Source of the DNA: Sphingobium sp. YR768
GTDB lineage: Bacteria > Pseudomonadota > Alphaproteobacteria > Sphingomonadales > Sphingomonadaceae
Assembly (NCBI RefSeq): GCF_900111125.1
Contig: NZ_FOGE01000010.1
Span: 1-64,000 of the forward strand
Reading direction: 5' to 3'
DNA: 64,000 nucleotides
Positions 1 to 7,751 of the stretch are shown piece after piece; position 1 is the first letter of the stretch, and each line of letters begins with the position of its first letter. The position numbers and the translations under genes were made by a program. Below the pieces are notes generated by a model. The model saw nothing but the letters and a program-made list of their open reading frames with translations, was not told the DNA's origin and ran no database searches.

Positions 1-96
1 GGCCGCAATGCCGGTGATCATCGTGGATCTGGGTGGCAAAGGGCGCGTGAGCATATCTGCGTCGGCACCAGCTGCCTTGGTGTCGGCAGCGCTCAT
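1..96 (-). CDS. Possible start of another gene, partial
   Basis: An ATG at 94-96 on the minus strand opens a 32-codon frame that runs off the window edge. The translation begins MSAADTKAAGADADM and is rich in Ala and Asp at first, then carries LTRPLPPRSTMITGI. It is in a different frame from the restriction-like gene upstream and begins where that gene loses family resemblance. It could be a new gene of the island or the far side of a deletion junction. I do not recognise it, and a spurious frame is possible. Confidence 0.25.
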   Translation of the reverse strand, partial: MSAADTKAAGADADMLTRPLPPRSTMITGIAA

Positions 97-607
97 AGGT
101 GATTGCCGCGTCCCATGCCGTGTTGTCGCCGGTCAGGTCGTCCGACCCCCGCCCCGGCGAATGCTCGAACAGTACGGTCTCCGCCGTGGCATCAGCCAGA
201 TCGGGGAACATCGCCCGGAGCATGTTCGTCGCCAGGCAGTCGTCCAGCCGCAACGGGCCCATCGCATTGAAAACGAGCGGATGGCTGGACAGGAGGTTGG
301 TCCACAGGCGTTGTTCATCCGATGTTGCCCAAGGCTCGCGATAAGCGTGTTCCAGCCAGACCAGCCGGGCGATTTCCGGTGACATGAAGTTGCCGCCGCG
401 CCGTGCCGCGGTGTCGCTGATCCGGGAGCCGAGCCAGCGCTTGTCGCCATTGGGCGAAACATGCCGCCCGATGCGCAGTTCACTGCCAGCGCGCCAAAGG
501 CTCTGGAGCAGTCGGGCGCAGGATCGGAAGCGGTTGTCGTTGGGCTCGTTCACCCGGTAGCGGGTCAGGACCGCATCAGGGACGATGGGTAGGTGCGTTC
601 GTTTCAA
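1..607 (-). CDS. PGN_0703-like putative restriction endonuclease, partial
   Basis: The reading frame starts at a TTG (605-607) preceded on the minus strand by a GGAG about eight bases upstream, and it stays open to the window edge. The translation contains a stretch with AYREPWATSDEQRLW, then NLLSSHPLVFNAMGPL, then FEHSPGRGSDDLTGDNTAWD. From memory this order of motifs is that of the PGN_0703 family of putative restriction endonucleases, whose nuclease core follows shortly after. The resemblance fades after about residue 170, where the expected core strand (EVKY-type) is absent; a different frame then looks coding. The gene may therefore be cut off by a junction near base 100 rather than merely by the window end. 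It lies in the outermost island unit. The family match is by eye only. Confidence 0.5.
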   Translation of the reverse strand, partial: MKRTHLPIVPDAVLTRYRVNEPNDNRFRSCARLLQSLWRAGSELRIGRHVSPNGDKRWLGSRISDTAARRGGNFMSPEIARLVWLEHAYREPWATSDEQRLWTNLLSSHPLVFNAMGPLRLDDCLATNMLRAMFPDLADATAETVLFEHSPGRGSDDLTGDNTAWDAAITYERCRHQGSWCRRRYAHAPFATQIHDDHRHCG

Positions 608-727
608 GGTAGGTTCTCCATGTCGGCAGGAATTGCAGACGAGGAGAATTCATTTGGAGGCAGCAGGACGTAACGCACGGCCATCCTGTTTTACGATGTT
701 TTAGGCCTGTCGCGCCACAACCGGGCC

Positions 728-1645
728 ATGGATAAGGAAGAACGCCCTCTCACCCGTGACGATTTCGCCGACCAAGAGGAATGGCTGCGCCACTGTCACG
801 AGGGAGGAATAGACCTTGCCCACGATAACGAACATTTCGAGGGCGTGATAGGCTCTGGACCGTATGCCCGCCTCCAAGGGGCGATCTACGGTACCAGCAA
901 ACTGGATTTCTTGCGTACATGGGCCAAATGGGGCGTCTCGTGGTCCCTAAGATGGCGGCAGTTCGTTAAGGGCTATGAAGCCATTGCTTTCGCCAACTGC
1001 GTGGGCCTCGTGCTAGACTCCGCCATTCACATTACCTGGTCTCTGCAAGGCATCCACTCTGATCTGGTCGTAGCCGACCGGCAAAAGGCATTTCTGGATG
1101 CTATCCGTCGATGGTTCGAACGGCATGATGAGCCTGCCGCCTTCTATTGGGTTCTGGAGCGCGGGAGTCGCCGGGGTCTGCATTCGCACATCGCTCTGCG
1201 CATCCCTCCGCACCTGACCGCAGAGTTCTACACCTATGCGAACGCCACGCTCGCCCGGATCGTGAAAGGCCCTCTTATCCACCGGCATGGTGAGCGCACG
1301 ATGCTGATCCAGCCGCGTAGGGGGCGGGACATTGTCGCACAGTGGAAGTTGTTCGCTTACCTCATGAAAGGTTTGGACAGCAGCTTGATCTTGATTAATC
1401 GCGCAAATCCAGCGGCCTCACGAAGGGTCTCGAACTGGACGTTCATCAATTTCAAGCCGCAAGGCGAGATCTCTGTGAAACGAATGGGGGTTTCTCGCAT
1501 CCTTGATGACGCCACGCGACGTCGATGGAGGGCGGTCAACAACTTCCCCAGCGTGCTGATTAGCATGAACGGGCCGCCGTTCGATGATCGCTATCTGCAA
1601 TGGTTCTATGCCAATCGGGATGACATAGTGATGCCGACCATTTGA
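728..1645 (+). CDS. HUH-endonuclease-like replication/relaxase-type protein
   Basis: A 305-residue cytoplasmic protein. Around residues 135-165 it reads FYWVLERGSRRGLHSHIALRI; the LHSHIAL segment fits the metal-binding HUH motif (hydrophobic-His-x-His-hydrophobic) of rolling-circle Rep proteins and relaxases. About 55 residues later comes FAYLMKG, which fits the YxxK nucleophile motif at the usual distance downstream. Such enzymes nick one DNA strand and stay bound to the 5' phosphate through the Tyr. Similar WVLERG...GLHSHI segments occur in filamentous-phage replication proteins. The gene is followed within 5 bp by three 22-bp direct repeats that could be its binding site. No strong ribosome site precedes the ATG. 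The call rests on two motifs plus context; no named family is certain. Confidence 0.5.
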   Translation: MDKEERPLTRDDFADQEEWLRHCHEGGIDLAHDNEHFEGVIGSGPYARLQGAIYGTSKLDFLRTWAKWGVSWSLRWRQFVKGYEAIAFANCVGLVLDSAIHITWSLQGIHSDLVVADRQKAFLDAIRRWFERHDEPAAFYWVLERGSRRGLHSHIALRIPPHLTAEFYTYANATLARIVKGPLIHRHGERTMLIQPRRGRDIVAQWKLFAYLMKGLDSSLILINRANPAASRRVSNWTFINFKPQGEISVKRMGVSRILDDATRRRWRAVNNFPSVLISMNGPPFDDRYLQWFYANRDDIVMPTI

Positions 1646-1649
1646 GGCA

Positions 1650-1715
1650 AAACCAGAAAACGGAAGCGTCGAAATCAAGAAACGGAATGCCCAAAATCAA
1701 GAAACGGAAATGGGC
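1650..1715 (+). repeat. Three tandem 22-bp repeats (iteron-like)
   Basis: The core AAATCAAGAAACGGAA occurs exactly at 1672-1687 and 1694-1709. A diverged copy (AACCAGAAAACGGAA) lies at 1651-1665 with the same phase, so ACGGAA recurs every 22 bp (1660, 1682, 1704). The array starts directly after the stop codon of the HUH-like gene. A period of about two helical turns is typical of iterons bound by replication initiators. No spacers of variable sequence separate the copies, so this is not a CRISPR array. Confidence 0.6.
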
Positions 1716-1984
1716 CGAAATAACCATCTGATAAATAACGACAAACAGACCACCCGCCGCCTGTGCGATTTTCCGGCTGCGTGGTTCATCACATCAAGCC
1801 ATTCGCACATCAAAATAATTGGATTTCAGGCAGGCGAAGGAGGATTGATGGAAAGGGATAAAGGGGAAGGGCATAGAGGGGGAAGGCATAATTAAGGTGA
1901 AGGAGAAGATGATGAAGGTGTTGATATAAATAGCGCTGGCCACAGCCGTCCGACACCTGATCGAACGGCAAGTGCCCCAGCGTT
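1716..1984. other. Non-coding stretch with a polypurine tract
   Basis: No convincing gene. Bases 1835-1920 on the plus strand are almost all A and G, broken by a few T and C, giving a strong strand asymmetry just downstream of the iteron-like array. Such a tract can ease unwinding or form unusual structures, but it may also be degraded sequence. Overlapping short frames here have no coding character. Confidence 0.4.
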
Positions 1985-2245
1985 TCAATCGATCGGCGGC
2001 AACTTCGAGCCCCAGATACGTTCAAGCAGGGTTTGCAGCCCAGCCAGGCCGCGAAGATCTAGCTTTCTCTGATTATCGTAGTGCAGCGTACCCGTGGTCG
2101 GGAAGAAATTCAGGTTTTCGAATTTTAGCTGCGTTGGCGAAGGTCGATACACCGGTATCTTCGCCTTCCGGCACCATGCAATCGCCGCCTTCATCTGCGG
2201 GCCGTCGCCGGGCTCATCCAGTTCGGCATCATGGGTAAAGCGCAT
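1985..2245 (-). CDS. Small island protein of unknown function
   Basis: An 86-residue soluble protein starting MRFTHDAELDEPGDG and ending GSKLPPID. The ATG at 2245 was chosen because it lies directly after the stop of the upstream HTH gene; longer frames extend back through that gene. The middle part contains IAWCRKAKIPVYRPSPTQLK and a region resembling a short beta-rich DNA-handling domain, but no named motif. The two genes appear to form one transcript. Similar small genes beside excisionase-like regulators are common in prophages and islands. Confidence 0.5.
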   Translation of the reverse strand: MRFTHDAELDEPGDGPQMKAAIAWCRKAKIPVYRPSPTQLKFENLNFFPTTGTLHYDNQRKLDLRGLAGLQTLLERIWGSKLPPID

Positions 2246-2246
2246 G

Positions 2247-2441
2247 TCACGCCTCCCCGCGATAGGCAGGCTGAGCCGCAAGCCACGCTTCGGCAGCATC
2301 CATGGGAACGAGCGTGCGCCGTCCGACCTTGATCGCTCGAAGCGCTCCCTTGCCGATCTCCTCATAGGTTCGGGTTTTCCCCATTCGCGCCCATTGGCTA
2401 AACTCATCGATGGTGAGGGCGGCAGGCTTGATTGTCGTCAT
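2247..2441 (-). CDS. Small HTH/excisionase-like DNA-binding protein
   Basis: A 64-residue protein starting MTTIKPAALTIDEFSQW. It contains a predicted winged-helix/AlpA-type fold: a first helix around TIDEFSQWARM, a turn, then RTYEEIGKGALRAIKVGRRT, where the last part matches the wing seen in excisionase-family proteins (pattern ...K-x-G-R-R-T-L-V). Such proteins regulate integration and excision or early island genes. The start at 2441 fits the conserved length; longer frames add unrelated N-terminal residues. It is followed one base later by the small gene at 1985-2245. Confidence 0.6.
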   Translation of the reverse strand: MTTIKPAALTIDEFSQWARMGKTRTYEEIGKGALRAIKVGRRTLVPMDAAEAWLAAQPAYRGEA

Positions 2442-2578
2442 CGGCGTCACTCCATGATTGAGGACGCATATGGAGGAAGCTCCCAAAGGGCTCTCAGGCG
2501 GGTCGAGCGGCAAATGTTGGAAGGATGCAAGGCGCGGCGGACTTGGTTCGTCGGTGCAGCGCGTGTAATGTCGGCGCC

Positions 2579-2824
2579 ATGGACCTGAAGCCAATCATCG
2601 CTGTGTCGGTCGGGATCGCGGTCTATCGCGGTATCGTCTGCCCGTTGCTGGACCGTTATCGCGGTTGGCGTGGTGGCGATCGTGTACAGGTCGCCCGCCG
2701 CAATTGGCGCGGCGTCTATGTCCCCGATCTGCGCGTAAAGCGAGCGGAGCAAATGTTCTGGCTGGCATTTCTAGGCGTTGTTGGCATTGGCTTGGCAGTT
2801 GGATGGACCGTGATGGTGCGCTAG
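2579..2824 (+). CDS. Small two-helix membrane protein
   Basis: An 81-residue protein starting MDLKPIIAVSVGIAVYRG. Two hydrophobic segments are visible, near residues 5-22 and 60-79 (FWLAFLGVVGIGLAVGWTVM), separated by a basic loop with several Arg. The topology suggests an inner-membrane hairpin with a cytoplasmic or periplasmic basic loop. The start at 2579 is preferred to an upstream frame because it places the first membrane helix at the N-terminus. No family is recognised. It is divergent from the HTH pair at 1985-2441. Confidence 0.5.
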   Translation: MDLKPIIAVSVGIAVYRGIVCPLLDRYRGWRGGDRVQVARRNWRGVYVPDLRVKRAEQMFWLAFLGVVGIGLAVGWTVMVR

Positions 2825-2885
2825 CAGATTCAGCCTTCCTTACCCTTCGTGCCGCTATAGGATCGGGATCAACAAGGGAGGCGAT

Positions 2886-3464
2886 ATGAATTTCACAACG
2901 GTTGACCTGGAACTGGCGACGCTTTTCTATCCTCCGCTTGTCGAACTTGGGCGACGCAACGAAACACGGTCGTATAAGGCATTCCTGATAGAGGTTCAGG
3001 CGCTGCATCCCGGCAATGAAATTTTGGCGCGTGCTGTGCCTTTGAACGTGGGACGCCGGTTAGACGTCATCCGCGTCTTCACCCGGTCAAAGAATTATCC
3101 CGACTTGGGTTGCCTGATAGTCAGCGGAGCGACCGGGGCGCCCGGCACCGGATATGACGGGAACGTCACCCTAGAACGTGAAAGGGTCGCAAACTTCAAC
3201 TGGTTTGGCGTTACCGATGAATTCAGCCTCGAAGTGCAGCGGCAAAAGCAGGCGATCACGAAAAAGCCGAAACGTGACCGCCAAGAAGCCATCAAGCTCA
3301 TGTCCGAATACTACCAGCAGAACCGATCTGTCTATGATGGCCGCATTGTCGAGCGCCGCGAAAACCTCATTACGCTGCTGATGCAGGGTGAGGAAATCAC
3401 CGATGCATTTGAGATGGCAGCCGGCGAGTTTCGCAAGGTGCCTGACAGCATAGTGTTGGCCTAA
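2886..3464 (+). CDS. Unknown island protein with possible N-terminal winged helix
   Basis: A 192-residue soluble protein with a good ribosome site (GGGAGG, 6 bp before ATG). The first 85 residues (YPPLVELGRRNETRSYKAFL..., then LDVIRVFTRSKNYPDLGCLIV, then TGAPGTGY) resemble a small fold seen at the N-terminus of some restriction-associated and HNH proteins, in which a helical region is followed by a strand ending in LP-type and GxG turns. The C-terminal half is charged and helical. The gene ends 4 bp inside the convergent phage-like remnant. I cannot assign a function. Confidence 0.5.
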   Translation: MNFTTVDLELATLFYPPLVELGRRNETRSYKAFLIEVQALHPGNEILARAVPLNVGRRLDVIRVFTRSKNYPDLGCLIVSGATGAPGTGYDGNVTLERERVANFNWFGVTDEFSLEVQRQKQAITKKPKRDRQEAIKLMSEYYQQNRSVYDGRIVERRENLITLLMQGEEITDAFEMAAGEFRKVPDSIVLA

Positions 3465-4948
3465 TAACTGAGCGGCGCGACCGCAGCCTGGCTTCCGACC
3501 CCGGCACCGAACATGCCCAGCCGCTTCGGACGCGATGCCTGAATGAACGCCTGATAAGCCAAGTTCCGGGCGAGGATGTCATCGATAGCAGACAGCCCAG
3601 CGGCTGGATCTGGATTGAGCAAGATCGGCGCAAGTGCATCAGCTTTCGCCTTGGCGCGCTTACCCATACCCAGCGCCAGCCGGCTCTTTAGTCCTGCCCC
3701 CGCAAGGCGGGCAGCCGTTCCCGGAACCGAAGCGCCGTGCGTCGCCAGCGCAGCCCCAGCATGGAGAGCGCCCTCCATCATCGGATTTTCGAGGAAAGAC
3801 TGATCCGCGATCTGGTTGCGAGCTGTGCGGGAGTTTCCAAGAATAGCGTTGGTCGTCTGCTGAAGACCGCCCTCCAACTCGCGGACGCGCAGCAGTCGGT
3901 CAACGCCGGGGGTTTCCGGATAGATCGAGGACAGCCGATCACGGGCGACCGGGGAACCGAGCGTCGCTTCCCATGGATTGCTGTTGTCCCGGACACGACC
4001 GGCATGATTGACCATGGCACCGCGATAGCCGAGCTGCATCTGAGCCAGATGCTCAGGTGTCTGATCGCCGACCTGCATGGCCAATTCATCGGGGTGCAGA
4101 GAATAGGCATCACCACCACGCGCCAGAGCATCACGTGACGCCATCGGCCCTGCATAGGCGGAGCGGGCAGCAGCATAGTCTGGGTTCAGCCGATCTACTT
4201 CGCTGAGCAATTGGCCGCGAACGCCGTTTTGCGCGCGGCCCGCTTCATCCAGAACGAGGCGGCCCGTTAAGGGATTGCGCTTGTCCTCCAAGACGTCGTC
4301 CATGCCGCGCTTCACATAGTCGAGCGTCTGCGTGGTATAAGCAGGGACGCTGGCGGCGGTGCTGGGATCGGGTGAAGCCCGCAAGGCTTGCTCCGTTGCC
4401 CGAAGCTGTGCGCGGGCCGCCTCGACCTGATCTCGCGCGCGACCAACATCAGCGCTGGGGCTCTGCCGCGCCGCCCGGTACGCATTCTGCGCCTCATCCA
4501 ATGCAGCGCGGGCGTCGAGATGACGGGCAATCGCATCATTGGGCTGCGGATTCAGCACGACATTGCCCTCAGCATCAAGGGCGAACCCAAGTTCATCAGG
4601 AGATCGGCGCTCATTGGCCGCGATGGTGCGAGCCCGACCAAGCGCCTGCCGCCCGAACGGCGTTCCCAAAACTGCGTCCAGTTCCGGCGTGCCGGGGATC
4701 GGTTGGCGATAAGCCGTGTCGTAGAGGTCGGATGCTGCCGACCGCGCCTGCGTCATCATGTCGGCGCTCAACTGCGGGATATTCGCCGTCGGGCCAAGAT
4801 CGCGCTCAATGGCAGACGTGAAGCGATCATACTGCCCGCGGTTGCGGGGGATCAGGATGTTTTCAGCATATGCGGATGCGTTCGGGGAACGGCGCACGGC
4901 TGCTCCTGCCAATTCGCGCAGATTGGGGTTGGTGTCAGCCAGCGACAT
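3461..4948 (-). pseudogene. Phage internal/ejection-type structural protein, C-terminal remnant
   Basis: The open frame encodes about 495 residues rich in Ala, Arg, Gln and Asp with long helical stretches, for example RDALARGGDAYSLHPDEL, and a glycine-rich end. The N-terminal part (SLADTNPNLRELAGAAVRRS, then AENILIPRNRGQYDRF) resembles the C-terminal region of large tailed-phage internal proteins that are ejected with DNA. Those proteins are much longer, so the front (often a transglycosylase) is missing. The family resemblance reaches to about base 4960, where the sequence abruptly becomes the CHAT gene on the other strand. No other phage structural genes are present. Confidence 0.5.
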
Positions 4949-7292
4949 GGGAACGTTGAGGCTCACGGCCGAAGCGGGGCTTCGTCTCGCAAAGGCTCTT
5001 AATGCGCTCGGGCAGTACGGCGAGGCCCTCGACATCCTGTCGGACGCCAGGGCGCGGTCCCCGCAGATCCGCGACACCCCATTGGTCCATGATTTGGATG
5101 TGACCAGGGCGGTCCTCTACCGCGAGCTCAACAGACCTGCGGATGCCGAACCAATCTATCGCGCGTTGATCGCGATCTATGATGCCGATCCGACCCTCAG
5201 CAGAGCGAACCGCGTGACGCTGCTCAACAACCTTGCCGAGGTCGAAGCCGCGCAAAGGCATTTTGCGGACGCCACCAAGGCGCAACGAGATGTCGTCGCC
5301 GAGCGGACGCGAATGTTCGGCGAAAGCGGGCTTGAAACCCTGTCCGCGAAATCGGCCCTTGCTGCCTATCTCTCCAATGATGGATCGGCGGCGCTTGCGG
5401 AGGGGATCTCACTTCATCGCCAAGTGCTCACTGCGAGGAGAGCGCTCTCGCCACCAAACGAGCTGGCCGTGGCCGCATCGCTTCATAATCTTGGAACGTC
5501 ACTGGATCAGGCCGGTGAATATCACGAAGCGAAGGAGAAAGTACTCGAAGCCGTTGCGATCCGGTCCCGAATGCTAGGGCCGGATCATCCAGACACTATC
5601 CTGTCCCGGCGCGAACTCGCCGGCATCATGATGTCTGCTGGAGATCTCGCGGGGGCCAGAGAGACCTATGCTTCTCTGATCACATCGATGGAGCGCACAC
5701 GGGTAAGGGCGACGGCAACGGAGGAGCAGCGCCGAAGCTATTTCAGCCAGTCCGCCCAGACCTACAAGCTGATGGCGTTTCTGGAAGCGCAGGCAGGCCG
5801 GAACAGCGCGTTTGCGTATGCCGATGCGGCGCGATCGCGCACCTTGCTCGAATTGACGACCTCCTCGGAGGCCCTGCGATCGGCCGGGGATCTTACCGGT
5901 ACGGAGGAACTCGGTGCGGCACGGCGCGCGCTCGGTCGTCTGGCGACTGCCGACACAAGCCAGATGAATGACGCGGACCGCATGCAGCACGCAGTTGCAA
6001 TCGATGCTGCCGCCGCTCGTGTTGGTCACGCAGAAGCGGCGCTTCAATCGCAGCACCCCCAGCTTCAATTCTCGTCCAAGTTTCAGCCGATAGATCGCTC
6101 GCGCCTCCGCCTGGCCATGGGCGACGGCAGTGCGTTGCTCGACTATATCGTGCTGGGTGACCGGGTTCTGTTGCTCTGGATCAGCCCTGACGGGACGATG
6201 GGAAGTGCAAATTCCGCCATCCCGGGATTGGCGGAGACGGCAAGATCCTATGTGGCGATGCTGTCTGCCCCGGCCCTTGCGGGCACCGCAGCCGACCCGC
6301 TGGCGGACCGGGCAGTGTTTGCATGGAAGGATGGTTCGTTTCGCCTGCGCAGGATCGACGAGGCAATTCCCGACGATGCAGAGCTCGTGAACGATGTTGG
6401 GCCGATACGCGACGCCCTGGCGCATGGCCTGCTTTCGGACCTTCCGCCGGAGGTCCAGAAATCAACACGCTGGATCGTCGTCCCTGATGGTCCGCTCGCG
6501 GCAATCCCGTTCGACACACTCTTCGTCAATGGGGCGCCGATCGCTGCGCGCACCGTCGTCTCCTACGCGCCGTCGCTCGGCCTCCTGATCGACCTTACCG
6601 ATCGACTGAAAGCGCACCAGTCGCTGAGAGGGGACGCGGTTATGGTCATTGGAGCACCGGCCTTCGACCGTGTGCCGGCTGGGTCTCCCCTACAGGCATG
6701 GAGTGCTCTACCGGGCTCCAAGACCGAGGTGTCGGATCTTGCTCGCCGATATCGGCTGACCCCGGGGAAGACCGTCTTCACTGGCACCGACGCGACGGAG
6801 GCGAGGCTCCGTCAGCTTGACGAGCACGGCGCGCTTATGCGCTACAAGCTGATCATCTTCTCCACGCATGCGGTCGTTGACCCGGCATCTTCCGAACGCA
6901 ATGCGATCATCCTGATGGGGGACGGGCAACATCCTGACAGCGACGGGTTTGTTCGGGCGTCGGAACTTATGTCCCTGCGTACCAGCGCCGATCTCATCGT
7001 AGTGTCTGCTTGCGAGTCCGGTGTCGGCGATTGGCTGGACGGTGAAGGAGCAATGGGTCTGCCGTTTGCGCTATTTGCATCTGGCAGCGCCAGGACATTG
7101 CTCACCCACTGGTCGGTCGGCGACCAGAGCTCTGCGACGTTCATGATGCGCTTTCTCGATAAGATGGATCACGGTGCGAGCGCAGCGATCGCGCTTCAGC
7201 AGACAAAGGCGGATTTCCTAGCAGGTCGCATGGGAGAGAAGTGGTCCGCCCCTGCCTACTGGGCGGCCTTCAGCCTCTTCGGAGCGCCATAG
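4947..7292 (+). CDS. CHAT (caspase-like) protease with TPR repeats, N-terminally truncated
   Basis: About 781 residues from the ATG at 4947. Residues 20-330 form TPR-like helical repeats (for example VTLLNNLAEVEAAQRHFADA and AASLHNLGTSLDQAGEYHEA). The C-terminal 330 residues are a CHAT domain, the HetF/Tpr-associated caspase fold, with the catalytic His in IIFSTHAVV and the catalytic Cys in VVSACESGVGD. Full-length relatives begin with a signal peptide and further repeats; here coding similarity starts abruptly near 4965 and the open frame farther upstream is antisense to the phage remnant. The gene thus lost its front in a deletion, although the protease domain is complete. A second CHAT gene lies at 9121-12087. 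Confidence 0.8.
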   Translation: MGTLRLTAEAGLRLAKALNALGQYGEALDILSDARARSPQIRDTPLVHDLDVTRAVLYRELNRPADAEPIYRALIAIYDADPTLSRANRVTLLNNLAEVEAAQRHFADATKAQRDVVAERTRMFGESGLETLSAKSALAAYLSNDGSAALAEGISLHRQVLTARRALSPPNELAVAASLHNLGTSLDQAGEYHEAKEKVLEAVAIRSRMLGPDHPDTILSRRELAGIMMSAGDLAGARETYASLITSMERTRVRATATEEQRRSYFSQSAQTYKLMAFLEAQAGRNSAFAYADAARSRTLLELTTSSEALRSAGDLTGTEELGAARRALGRLATADTSQMNDADRMQHAVAIDAAAARVGHAEAALQSQHPQLQFSSKFQPIDRSRLRLAMGDGSALLDYIVLGDRVLLLWISPDGTMGSANSAIPGLAETARSYVAMLSAPALAGTAADPLADRAVFAWKDGSFRLRRIDEAIPDDAELVNDVGPIRDALAHGLLSDLPPEVQKSTRWIVVPDGPLAAIPFDTLFVNGAPIAARTVVSYAPSLGLLIDLTDRLKAHQSLRGDAVMVIGAPAFDRVPAGSPLQAWSALPGSKTEVSDLARRYRLTPGKTVFTGTDATEARLRQLDEHGALMRYKLIIFSTHAVVDPASSERNAIILMGDGQHPDSDGFVRASELMSLRTSADLIVVSACESGVGDWLDGEGAMGLPFALFASGSARTLLTHWSVGDQSSATFMMRFLDKMDHGASAAIALQQTKADFLAGRMGEKWSAPAYWAAFSLFGAP

Positions 7293-7437
7293 CGGCTCGA
7301 TCGCGTGAGGCATTAGCGACATCTCCAAACTCGGCCAGATAACGGTTGGCTCAACTAGCTGGACTGATCGCGGCTCCGAAACGGATCTCCAGGAGGTGGG
7401 ACGCGAGCCGCTTCAAGATTTACCCGATCCGACAGCC

Positions 7438-7585
7438 CCGGACGTCGATGGACGCCCATGGATTCGCAGAAGAGGACTCGAAAAACGACCTATTCCGGCG
7501 CAGAAAACCGCCATTTCTTGAGAGGTGTCATGAGGCGATACCCTCAACGATACCCTGGGACTTTTTATCGGAATGGTTCGAGTCC
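7438..7585. repeat. Island attachment site copy (att) with flanking arms
   Basis: The core CAGAAGAGGACTCGAA at 7467-7482 equals the 3' end of the tRNA-Leu gene at 27220-27235 (read on the plus strand). A left arm CCGGACGTC sits at 7438-7446, as it does next to the other two copies. To the right, CGATACCCTGGGACTTTTT (7548-7566) and GGTTCGAGTCC (7575-7585) recur at the same distance in the copy at 21 kb. This marks the join between two tandemly integrated units. The rest of 7293-7751 holds no gene that I can support. Confidence 0.7.
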
Positions 7586-7724
7586 TAAAGGCTCCAGATC
7601 GTCAGCTTACATCGCCGATTCGTCGCCCCCTTTGCATTGGGGTCCTCCTTGACCGACCCATACGATCGGGCGCTTGTTCTGAGCGATACGAACATCCTTT
7701 ATAAATCAAATAATTCTGATATTT

Positions 7725-7751
7725 GATCGATAGAAAGGGGCGCTATCGATC
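7725..7751 (+). promoter_or_regulatory. Inverted repeat over the Fic gene ribosome site
   Basis: GATCGATAG (7725-7733) and CTATCGATC (7743-7751) form a perfect 9-bp inverted repeat whose 9-base loop holds the purine-rich ribosome site (AAAGGGG). The second arm ends at the base before the ATG of the Fic gene. It could be a hairpin that hides the ribosome site or a dimeric repressor operator. Confidence 0.5.

Noticed and set aside
1650..1715. Possible CRISPR-like array
   Set aside because: Copies are directly adjacent with no unique spacers and only three units; iteron-like is a better fit.
4758..4946. N-terminal extension of the first CHAT protein
   Set aside because: Those codons are the antisense of the phage-type remnant and have no CHAT-TPR likeness.
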